Shown here piece after piece: positions 8,134-15,715 of a DNA stretch of 64,000 nt. The DNA lies in assembly GCF_003130585.1 (NCBI RefSeq), contig NZ_QFKX01000006.1, forward strand, positions 145,884 through 209,883. The letters run 5' to 3'. Both the position numbers and the translations under genes were made by a program. Numbering within the stretch: the stretch's first letter is position 1; each line of letters begins with the position of its first letter. This DNA comes from Brachybacterium endophyticum. Its GTDB lineage: Bacteria > Actinomycetota > Actinomycetes > Actinomycetales > Dermabacteraceae. Under the pieces are notes generated by a model. That model was not told where the DNA came from and searched no databases. It saw only the letters and a program-made list of their open reading frames with translations.

Positions 8134-9663
8134 GTGAGCACGATCAGCTACACGCCCCAGAAATGGCGGCCCGAGCAGGTGACGATCACCGAGCCGTCGG
8201 TGATCCGCCGTGCTATCGGCGCCGCCGCCATCGGCAACATCACCGAGTGGTACGACTTCGGCGTCTACGGATACCTGCAGGTCACCATCGAGGGTGTCTT
8301 CCTCCCCAAGGACGCCGGGCCTGCCGGCGCGATCATCGTCGCCGCCCTGTTCGCCGTCGCCTTCCTGGTCCGCCCCCTGGGCGGCATGTTCTTCGGCCCG
8401 CTCGCCGACAAGATCGGCCGCAAGTCGGTGCTCGCCACGACCATGATCATGATGGCGCTCGGCACCTTCCTGATCGGCGTCCTGCCCGACTACGCCACCA
8501 TCGGCCTGGCCGCGCCCTTCCTGCTGCTGGCCTGCCGCCTGGTGCAGGGCTTCTCCACCGGCGGCGAGTACGGCAACGCGATGGCGTTCATCGCCGAGTA
8601 CGCCCCGGACCGCCGTCGCGGCTTCCTGGGCAGCCTGCTCGAGGTCGGCACCTTCGGCGGCTACGTGCTGGGCGCCTCGATCGCCACCATCATGACGGCG
8701 GTCCTCACCGAGGACCAGCTGCTCAGCTGGGGATGGCGCCTGCCCTTCTTCGTCGCCCTCCCGCTGGGACTGGTGGGCGTCTACCTCCGCTCCAAGCTCG
8801 AGGACACGCCCGCCTACCGCGAGCTCGAGAAGCAGCAGGACGCCGAGGCCAAGAAGAAGGCCGAGGAGAAGAAGGCCGCCAAGTCCTCCGGCCGCGCCGA
8901 AGCGCGGGACGCGGAGAAGACCGAGAAGAAGCGCGGCGGTGAGTTCTCGAAGATCCTGCAGCTGTGGCCGAACCTGCTGGCCTGCATGGGTCTCGTCCTC
9001 GCCTGGAACGTCACCAACTACATGCTGACGGCGTTCATGCCGCAGTTCTTCCCGATGATCCGCGAGTACCAGGGCAGCGGCGGCGTCTCCGAGCTCGCCT
9101 CCTCGATCCTGCAGATCATCGTGATGGTGATGTGCCTGGTCCTGATCCCCGTGATCGGTCGGCTGAGCGACCGGGTGGGACGCAAGGCCGTGGTGCGGGC
9201 GGGGTCGATCGCCCTCATCGTGCTGTCGTTCCCCTCTCTCGCCCTGATCCGCGGACACAGCGACGCCACCGTGCTGCTGGGCCTGCTGATCATGGGTCTG
9301 AGCCTGATCTGCTTCAGCGCCACGATGCCCTCCACGCTGCCGTCGCTGTTCCCGACGGCGGTGCGTGCGGGCGCGCTGTCGATCTCGTTCAACGTCGCGA
9401 TCTCGCTGTTCGGCGGCACCACCTCCACGGTGATGACGTCGCTGGTGACCTGGAACCACTTCCTGATGTGGCCGGCGGTCTACCTGGTGATCGCGGGCGT
9501 GATCGGCCTGATCTGCGTGCACATCGTGCCCGAGAGCAACGGTCGTCCGCTGTGGGGCTCCAAGCCCGCGGCGACGGATCGTGAGGAGGCCACCGCGCAC
9601 GCCAAGGAGCTCACGGAGGAGGCCGAGGCCTTCGCCCTGGCGCATCGCGCGCCGGCGCACTGA
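8134..9663 (+). CDS. MHS-family MFS transporter (metabolite:H+ symporter, ProP-like)
   Basis: A 509-aa, 12-helix major facilitator. The N-terminus carries the family mark IGNITEWYDFGVYGYL, the loop 2-3 motif PLADKIGRKS and the helix 4-5 motif RLVQGFSTGGEYG, as in proline/betaine (ProP), shikimate and citrate symporters. The start is a GTG with a perfect AGGAGG site. Odd feature: the central cytoplasmic loop (about residues 230-270) is very rich in Lys, Glu and Ala and predicts a charged helix or coiled coil, longer than usual for the family. The substrate is unknown; osmolyte or organic-acid uptake is typical. Confidence 0.85.
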   Translation: MSTISYTPQKWRPEQVTITEPSVIRRAIGAAAIGNITEWYDFGVYGYLQVTIEGVFLPKDAGPAGAIIVAALFAVAFLVRPLGGMFFGPLADKIGRKSVLATTMIMMALGTFLIGVLPDYATIGLAAPFLLLACRLVQGFSTGGEYGNAMAFIAEYAPDRRRGFLGSLLEVGTFGGYVLGASIATIMTAVLTEDQLLSWGWRLPFFVALPLGLVGVYLRSKLEDTPAYRELEKQQDAEAKKKAEEKKAAKSSGRAEARDAEKTEKKRGGEFSKILQLWPNLLACMGLVLAWNVTNYMLTAFMPQFFPMIREYQGSGGVSELASSILQIIVMVMCLVLIPVIGRLSDRVGRKAVVRAGSIALIVLSFPSLALIRGHSDATVLLGLLIMGLSLICFSATMPSTLPSLFPTAVRAGALSISFNVAISLFGGTTSTVMTSLVTWNHFLMWPAVYLVIAGVIGLICVHIVPESNGRPLWGSKPAATDREEATAHAKELTEEAEAFALAHRAPAH

Positions 9664-9690
9664 CGCCGGGCGTCCCGGACGCTCCATCGA

Positions 9691-9728
9691 CGAAGGCCCC
9701 CACCGTGGAAACACGGTGGGGGCCTTCG
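9691..9728 (+). terminator. strong hairpin after the MHS transporter
   Basis: A 17-bp perfect stem (CGAAGGCCCCCACCGTG, GAAA tetraloop, complement) 28 bp after the stop. Typical intrinsic terminator, here with a stable GNRA loop. Confidence 0.85.
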
Positions 9729-9861
9729 TCTCGGGTGTCGTCAGTTCGGAGGCCCCTGCCGTCGTGAGGCTCACGCCGTCGATGAAGGAACGAGCAGGTC
9801 CGTATCCTCGGGGCGATGAGGACGAGCGCGGAGCCGGAGATGCTGTGGAGGACGCCGACCC

Positions 9862-10239
9862 GTAGGTCGAGCCGACGCGACGGTTCGGGATCGGCGACGT
9901 CGAGGGCGTAGGGACTTGGGTCCTGCAGCTGCTCGCCGAGGAGTGCGACCTATCGGCGGTGGGCCTCGATCGGATCGTGATCAGCTTCCACAACCTTCTG
10001 CTCTGGGTGCGGACGGCGCCGGACGCAAAGGTCGTCGTCAAGGTCTGCCGCCAGCACCCGGCCTATGAATGGCTTGGGGTCCGGGGGAGCCTGACCCAGG
10101 CGAGGCAGTGTTCGCGTGCCTCGTAGTCGTGGCCTGCTGCGAGATGCTGGCCCTCGAGATCCGGGAGGGGCACATGTCGGACGGGGCACTGGAGGTCGAC
10201 CGGATGCGCTGCTGCCTGGAGTCCCTCGCGCTGATTTGA
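9862..10239 (+). pseudogene. degenerate remnants, first part resembling an aminoglycoside-phosphotransferase-type N-lobe
   Basis: The 670 bp between the MHS terminator and the esterase hold no intact gene but do hold coding-like pieces. From about 9866 a frame reads GIGDVEGVGTWVLQLL, then LLLWVRTAPDAKVVVKVC, reminiscent of the beta-strand-rich ATP-binding lobe of APH-type kinases. It runs into a stop near 10125 with no start codon. A second, shifted frame (10093-10239) reads EMLALEIREGHMSDGALEVD and also lacks a start. I read this as a decayed gene or two fused fragments. The kinase identity is a weak inference. Confidence 0.35.
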
Positions 10240-10404
10240 GGGCGCAAACTGACCGCATGTACAGGACGGACGACGCGTCCTGATCGCCGGGGCCACAGGA
10301 GCAGGTGCGGTCCTAAGCTCCTGAATCTAGACCGGGAGGAGCCACCCGGGCCAAGAGGTGACCACATGAGTGACCGAAGAGTCTTGGGGGAAGGGGCGCC
10401 GCGG

Positions 10405-11376
10405 TCACCGAGAGGCGCAGTGCTCCTCCAGGAACTCGAGGTGGCGTCGCGTCTGCTGCCATTGGCCGTTGGTGTGGCCGTCGTAGGGATAGGTGCATAG
10501 GGTCTTGTCCTGCGCGGCGTAGGCAGCGAAGGCACTCTGAACGCTCCCTGGCGGGCAGATGGTGTCATGCAAGCCGACGGCGAACAGCGCCGGGGTCTGG
10601 GCGCGGGCCGCGAAGTGGACGCCGTCGAAGAACGCCAGCGTCCGCAGGGCGGCATCCTCCGCGCCGCGCTGGGTGCGCAGGTACTGCTGGATCTCGACCA
10701 GCGGCCCGCCCGTCGCGGCGTCGACCGCGCGGGGGATGTCGCAGAGCAGGGGGACGTCGACGATCGCGCCGGCGACACCCGTGCACAGTGCCGCAGTGGC
10801 GAGCGCGGTCGCGCCCCCCTGGCTGCCTCCGGCGACGAACAGACGTTCCGTGTCCACCTCGTCGCTGCTCTGCAGCGCGCCGATCGCGCAGACGGCATCG
10901 GTGAACAGGCGGCGGTAATAGTGATCGGCCGGATCCTGGATCCCCGCCGTCATGCGTCCGATCACCTGGGGTCCGGTGGCAGAGACGGGGTCGGTCGTGG
11001 CACCGACGGAATCGGGACCCGTCTGGCCACGGTTGTCCATCACGAACGCCGTATAACCAGCGCTCGGCAGCAGCGTCCACTGTTCCGGGATCCCTCGACC
11101 CGTGTTGTTGCCGAGGAACTGGACCACGGTCGCCCGCGGGGACGCGGTGCGAGGTCGCAGCAACCAGCCCTTGATGTCGTGGCCGCCGAAACCCGAGAAG
11201 GTGGCGTCGTGGACCTCGAGCTCCCGCAGCGTCGTGGCAAGGGGCGCGAAGCGGGGCGGTTCCTGGGGCGTGTGGGCGGCGAGGGTCTCCTGCCAGAAGG
11301 CGTCGAACCCTGCGGGTGCCCTGTCATCGGAGCCTGCGAGACCTGCGGGGGTCCGCGGAACTGGCGGATTCGGCAT
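10405..11376 (-). CDS. acetylxylan esterase / cephalosporin-C deacetylase family hydrolase
   Basis: A 323-aa alpha/beta-hydrolase of the AXE1 family (CE7), which removes acetyl groups from xylo-oligosaccharides and cephalosporin C; typical length is about 320. The triad is readable: Ser185 in GGSQGG, Asp271 in GLHDTICPP and His301 in YDGHTNG. The oxyanion-region RGQ motif (NRGQTG) is present, as in CE7 enzymes. There is no signal peptide, so it is cytosolic and probably works on imported oligosaccharides. The ATG at 11376 has a GGAGG site. It is divergent from the sugar ABC operon at 11557, sharing a 180-bp regulatory region, which suggests joint control and an acetylated sugar substrate. Confidence 0.85.
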   Translation of the reverse strand: MPNPPVPRTPAGLAGSDDRAPAGFDAFWQETLAAHTPQEPPRFAPLATTLRELEVHDATFSGFGGHDIKGWLLRPRTASPRATVVQFLGNNTGRGIPEQWTLLPSAGYTAFVMDNRGQTGPDSVGATTDPVSATGPQVIGRMTAGIQDPADHYYRRLFTDAVCAIGALQSSDEVDTERLFVAGGSQGGATALATAALCTGVAGAIVDVPLLCDIPRAVDAATGGPLVEIQQYLRTQRGAEDAALRTLAFFDGVHFAARAQTPALFAVGLHDTICPPGSVQSAFAAYAAQDKTLCTYPYDGHTNGQWQQTRRHLEFLEEHCASR

Positions 11377-11476
11377 CGGGGAAGACCTCCGGGTGGGGTG
11401 AGCGGAGCGCTGCCCCGCGTCGCACCACCATAGAGAGACACAAGATGTGCAGCAAGGGTTGACCGTGGCGGCGCCT

Positions 11477-11495
11477 GATGCAAAAGTTGTGCATC
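11477..11495. promoter_or_regulatory. palindromic operator on the sugar-operon promoter
   Basis: A perfect inverted repeat, GATGCA-N7-TGCATC, overlaps a promoter-like pair TTGTGC (11487-11492) -17 bp- TATACG (11510-11515) upstream of the binding-protein gene. A bound protein would cover the -35 box. The RpiR regulator encoded in the same operon is the natural candidate, but LacI-type or other regulators encoded elsewhere are possible. Confidence 0.5.
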
Positions 11496-11556
11496 TCGTC
11501 GGGTTCTTCTATACGCGGGGTCCCCGACACGCAGCGCAGCGTTGGAAGGTTGTGGC

Positions 11557-12876
11557 ATGACACCTCCGTACCCACCTCAGGGTCCGCCGTTCGGTCGGCG
11601 CCGGTTGGCGGGAGTGCTCGGCGCGGCCGCCGGGGTCGCCGGCCTCGCAGGATGCTCCTCGGACGAGGCGAAGGACATGGGTACGTTGCAGGTGTGGGGA
11701 GGGATCCCCGCCGAGAGCGGACCGCAGAAGATCATCGACCGCTTCCAGAAGCTGCATCCCGACGTCACGGTGAAGTACACGCGGTACGTCAACGACGACC
11801 GCGGCAACCTGAAGCTGAACACCGCACTCCAGGGCGGGGTCGACATCGATGTCTTCTTCACCTACGGCGTCCCGAACCTCGCCATGCGCGCCAGTTCCGG
11901 GTTGGCCGCGGACGTCGCTGATCAGGTGCGCAGCACCCCCGAGCTGAAGACCTTCCTGGACAAGGACGAGCCCAAGGCGCTCTTCGACGGCGACCAGATC
12001 ACGGCGCTCGCCACGACCCGTATCCCGCAGATGGTGCTGCTGAACGAGCGACTTCGGAAGCGTGCAGGGGTCGACCTTCCCCGCCGATGGACGCTCGATG
12101 AGTATCTCGAGGCCCTCCGCGCGTTCGCCGATGCCGGCAAGTACGGCTCCTACACCCTGCCGGACATCGCCCGGATCGAACTCGGACCGAACTATCGCTT
12201 CACGCCGAAGGGCGACTCGAACTTCTCCGATCCCTCCTTCCTGCGGCAGTTCGACCTCTCCGCGCAGCTGATCCGGGAGGGCGTGCTGTATCCCTGGTCG
12301 CAGGCCGTGGCGCGCCAGCTGGAGGCCTACCAGCAGAACGTCTTCATCGCCGAGGAGTTCGGGCTGTGGATCACCGCTCCCTACAGCCTCCGTTTCCTGA
12401 CGGACCAGGAGCAGTACCCGCACGACTTCACCGTCGCGGCGGCCCCCGTTCCCACCAGCGCGGGCGGGGACTGGAACACGGGGGAGTACGGGGCCTTCAT
12501 CCAGATCAACTCGCGAAGTCCCAAACAGGAACTGGCGTGGGAGTTCAGCAAGTTCTGGCTGCTGAAGGGCTCGCAGGACATGGTCCACGCCGGGTACATC
12601 TCCATCATCAGCGACGTGGACGAGGACGAGCTCCTCTCCGGGATCCTCGGGGAGGACGCGGAGAAATTCTTCGACGTCGACTCCTTCCGTCGGACCCTCT
12701 TCGAGGACGATCCGCGCCTTCACCTGGACACAGAGCTGACGGCGTACGCCGAGATCACACAGAAGTACGAACAGCAGCGGGACGTGTGCTGGCTCCTGGA
12801 GCAAACCCCGCAGAAGGCGATCAAGACGGTCGACAACAACGCCCAGGCGCTCATCGACCGGTTCCAGGAGGACTGA
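11557..12876 (+). CDS. carbohydrate ABC transporter substrate-binding lipoprotein
   Basis: A 439-aa family-1 extracellular solute-binding protein. The N-terminus has a twin-arginine-like FGRRRLAGV start, a hydrophobic stretch and a lipobox ending LAGC (Cys near residue 34), so it is anchored to the outer face of the membrane. The mature part begins with LQVWGGIPAESGPQKIIDRF, typical for sugar binders. It delivers an oligosaccharide to the permeases that follow. The ATG at 11557 has a GGAAGG site; the TTG at 11542 is a poorer choice. No ATPase gene is present in the operon, so a shared MsiK-type ATPase encoded elsewhere is expected, as in other actinobacteria. Confidence 0.88.
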   Translation: MTPPYPPQGPPFGRRRLAGVLGAAAGVAGLAGCSSDEAKDMGTLQVWGGIPAESGPQKIIDRFQKLHPDVTVKYTRYVNDDRGNLKLNTALQGGVDIDVFFTYGVPNLAMRASSGLAADVADQVRSTPELKTFLDKDEPKALFDGDQITALATTRIPQMVLLNERLRKRAGVDLPRRWTLDEYLEALRAFADAGKYGSYTLPDIARIELGPNYRFTPKGDSNFSDPSFLRQFDLSAQLIREGVLYPWSQAVARQLEAYQQNVFIAEEFGLWITAPYSLRFLTDQEQYPHDFTVAAAPVPTSAGGDWNTGEYGAFIQINSRSPKQELAWEFSKFWLLKGSQDMVHAGYISIISDVDEDELLSGILGEDAEKFFDVDSFRRTLFEDDPRLHLDTELTAYAEITQKYEQQRDVCWLLEQTPQKAIKTVDNNAQALIDRFQED

Positions 12877-12877
12877 C

Positions 12878-13837
12878 ATGTCGACCACACAGACCTCCCC
12901 TGCCCCGGTCGGCACGCGGCCGGCCCCGAGCGCGAGGCGCCGCACGGGCCGTGCACCGTCGGACCCGAAGCCGTTCGTCGGCTGGCTGTTCATCGCCCCG
13001 AACCTGCTCGGCGTTGTGGCCTTCACCTTCATCCCGCTGATCTCGGTGATCCTGCTGTCGTTCACGCAGTGGAACCTGGTCTCCGGCTTCGGCGGGATCA
13101 AGTTCGTCGGTCTCGCCAACTTCATCGCGGTCTTCCAGGACCCGACCTTCTGGCGCAGCCTGCTGATCACGATCGTCTACGCCGGCGTCGCCGTCCCGCT
13201 GACGCTCGTGGTGGGGCTCGCCCTCGCGCTCGCGCTGAACCGCGACCTGCCGGCCCGAGGTCTGCTCCGTGCCGCGTTCTTCGTCCCCTACATCGTCAAC
13301 ATCGTCGCGATCGGCATGACCTGGCAGATGCTGCTGGATCCGTCGGCCGGACTGGTGAACCAGTTCCTGGGGTTGTTCGGCCTCGAGCACCTGCCGCAGT
13401 GGTTCGCCTCCTCCCACTGGGCGCTCCCCGCCCTGATCCTGGTGACGATTTGGGCGCAAGCCGGCTACGCGAACCTCATATTCCTCTCTGCGCTGCAGGA
13501 CGCCCCGACGCAGCTGTACGAGGCGGCCCGCATCGACGGAGCGGGCCGGTGGGCCAGCTTTCGGGCGATCACCTGGCCCTCGCTGCTGCCCACCACCATC
13601 TTCCTGCTGGTGACCCTGTTCGTCGGGATCTCGCAGACCTTCGGCATGATCGCCCTGATCACCGGAGGCGGTCCCGGGGAATCAACGACCACCCTCTCCT
13701 TCTACATGTATCAGACGAGTTTTCAGTTCTACCGCTTCGGGTACGCCTCGGCAGTGGGGCTGGTGACCTTCATCGGGATCTTCGCCATCATGCTGCTCAT
13801 GTGGCGGGCCCAGCGAGGGAAGGCCCTCCATGACTGA
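12878..13837 (+). CDS. sugar ABC transporter permease (MalF type)
   Basis: A 319-aa inner-membrane permease with six hydrophobic segments and the cytoplasmic EAA loop, read as EAARIDGAGRWASFRAITWP near residues 220-240, which docks the ATPase. An extended Arg/Pro-rich cytosolic N-terminus of about 35 residues comes first. The ATG lies one base after the binding-protein stop, so translation is coupled. It pairs with the MalG-type permease that overlaps its 3' end by 8 bp. Confidence 0.9.
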   Translation: MSTTQTSPAPVGTRPAPSARRRTGRAPSDPKPFVGWLFIAPNLLGVVAFTFIPLISVILLSFTQWNLVSGFGGIKFVGLANFIAVFQDPTFWRSLLITIVYAGVAVPLTLVVGLALALALNRDLPARGLLRAAFFVPYIVNIVAIGMTWQMLLDPSAGLVNQFLGLFGLEHLPQWFASSHWALPALILVTIWAQAGYANLIFLSALQDAPTQLYEAARIDGAGRWASFRAITWPSLLPTTIFLLVTLFVGISQTFGMIALITGGGPGESTTTLSFYMYQTSFQFYRFGYASAVGLVTFIGIFAIMLLMWRAQRGKALHD

Positions 13838-14708
13838 GACCACGTCCGTTACGAGCATCGCGGGACGCCATGCCCTGCGTCGACGTCGCGATCGCATCCG
13901 CCGCTGGTCCTGGGGTGTGCCCCTGTGGATCCTCGCCCTCGTGTTCCTGTTGCCATTCGCCTGGATGATCTCCACGTCGCTCAAGCCCGACGTGCAGGCG
14001 TTCGCGATCCCGATGCAGTGGGTCCCGCGCGATCCGCACTGGGGGAACTACACGGAGGTCTTGTTCGGTGAGAACTCGATCCTCATCCCCTTCGGGAACT
14101 CGGTCTGCGTCGCCGCGCTGCGCGTGCTGGGGGAGCTGACCACGGCCACGCTGGCCGGCTATGCCTTCGCCAAGCTCCGCTTCCCGGGCCGGGGAGCCGT
14201 CTTCGTCGGATACCTCGCCACGTCCCTGATCCCGGCCCAGCTTCTGCTGGTGCCCCGCTTCGTGTACTTCCAGAAGCTGAGCCTGTACGACACCCTGTGG
14301 GCCCTGATCCTGCCGGGCATGTTCACGGTGCTCGGGACGTTCCTGATGCGTCAGTACTTCGTCTCCCAGCCGGAGGAGTTCGCCGAGGCCGCCCGGCTCG
14401 ACGGCGCCAGCGAGATACAGATCTTCTCCCGCATCTACCTGCCCAACGCGATGCCGATGATCAGTGCGCTGGCGATCCTGACCTTCGTCTGGTCCTGGAA
14501 CGACTACGAGACACCCCTGGTGTTCCTCTCCACGCCGGAGAACTTCACTCTCCCGATGGGACTGACGAGCTTCACCGACGAGAACGGGGCGATGGCGGCA
14601 GGGTTGTCGATGGCGGCCTCGGTCATCTCGATCGTGCCGATCCTTCTGGTCTTCCTGATCTTCCAACGACGTTTCGTCGCGGCGATGACCGAGAGCGCCC
14701 TGAAATAG
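13830..14708 (+). CDS. sugar ABC transporter permease (MalG type)
   Basis: A 292-aa permease with six TM helices and an EAA loop (EAARLDGASEIQIFSRIYLP). The first helix is preceded by a short Arg-rich segment, and the protein ends in the usual MTESALK-like tail. The start overlaps the previous gene by 8 bp. With the other permease it forms the membrane channel of a CUT1-type importer for di- or oligosaccharides. Confidence 0.9.
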   Translation: MTETTSVTSIAGRHALRRRRDRIRRWSWGVPLWILALVFLLPFAWMISTSLKPDVQAFAIPMQWVPRDPHWGNYTEVLFGENSILIPFGNSVCVAALRVLGELTTATLAGYAFAKLRFPGRGAVFVGYLATSLIPAQLLLVPRFVYFQKLSLYDTLWALILPGMFTVLGTFLMRQYFVSQPEEFAEAARLDGASEIQIFSRIYLPNAMPMISALAILTFVWSWNDYETPLVFLSTPENFTLPMGLTSFTDENGAMAAGLSMAASVISIVPILLVFLIFQRRFVAAMTESALK

Positions 14709-14752
14709 TGCCACCGTCAGGACAACAACTCGGCACTCACGAACGAGGACAG

Positions 14753-15658
14753 ATGAACACCTCCGGCACCATCGCTCAGGCATCGCCGCTCCACCGCATT
14801 CGGGAGATCGTCCCCGAGCTGGGCGGCGGTCCACGGCGGATCGCCGAGGCGATCCTCGCCGATCCACTGCGTGCCGGGGAGTCCTCGATTACGAAGCTCG
14901 CCGCGACCGCGGAGACGGCGCCGGCGACGGTCTCACGCTTCGCTCGGAAGATCGGGTACCAGGGCTACCCCGCTCTGCGATCGGCGATCGCGCTCGACAA
15001 CGGTCGCACCGCCCAGTCGGGGTGGGAGCGGGACATCGGCACCGCGATCACTCCCGGGGATGCATCCCGCGACGTGTTGGACATCCTCGCCGGCACCGCG
15101 GCACGGGCTCTCCGCGACGCGGCCGCCGTGATCGATCTTCCGCTGGTCGAACGCGCCGCCGAGGCGATCACCCGGGCGGAGCGAGTGCATCTGCACGGCG
15201 AATGGGCGGATTCCGTCTCCGTCCGAGAGCTGTACCTGCGGCTACTGAGGATCGGTGTCCCGGTCTGGGCGCACGACAGCGGTCCTCGCACCCTCGATCT
15301 GGTTGCCCGCACCCTCACCGAGCGGGACGTGGTCCTCGCACTGAACCGTTCCGGCAAGGATCCGGAGGCGCGGCAGCTGCTCCGGGCGGCCCGTCGCGTC
15401 GGGGCCACCACGATCGCGGTGCACGGATCGCCAGATTCCGCCCTCGCGAAGGAGGCGGCGCTCTCGCTCTACACCGGAGTTCGCAACGGATCAGTCTGGA
15501 CGCAGCACTTCGCCGGGCGGGAGAGCGACACGCTGATGACCAGCCTGCTCTGGCTCCTCGTCGCCCAGCGACGATCCGCGGACCCCACGATGCGTTTCGT
15601 CGACGACGGCACCTTCGAGGGCCCACATGGAACCGAGGACCTTTCCGAGGCGCCCTGA
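14753..15658 (+). CDS. MurR/RpiR family transcriptional regulator
   Basis: A 301-aa protein with an N-terminal helix-turn-helix of the RpiR type (ITKLAATAETAPATVSRFARKIGYQGYPALR, about residues 45-75, shown only in part by the family signature) and a C-terminal SIS sugar-phosphate-binding domain (about 125-260, with ALNRSGKDPEARQLLRAA). RpiR proteins sense phosphosugars and switch catabolic operons. The ATG at 14753 has a GAGGA site. Its place between the permeases and the FAD oxidoreductase makes it the likely local regulator of the palindrome at 11477. Confidence 0.85.
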   Translation: MNTSGTIAQASPLHRIREIVPELGGGPRRIAEAILADPLRAGESSITKLAATAETAPATVSRFARKIGYQGYPALRSAIALDNGRTAQSGWERDIGTAITPGDASRDVLDILAGTAARALRDAAAVIDLPLVERAAEAITRAERVHLHGEWADSVSVRELYLRLLRIGVPVWAHDSGPRTLDLVARTLTERDVVLALNRSGKDPEARQLLRAARRVGATTIAVHGSPDSALAKEAALSLYTGVRNGSVWTQHFAGRESDTLMTSLLWLLVAQRRSADPTMRFVDDGTFEGPHGTEDLSEAP

Positions 15659-15715
15659 CCTCGCCCGGTCCTCTCCCAGTACAGGGCACCCTCCCCGTCC
15701 TTCGAAAGGAACTCC

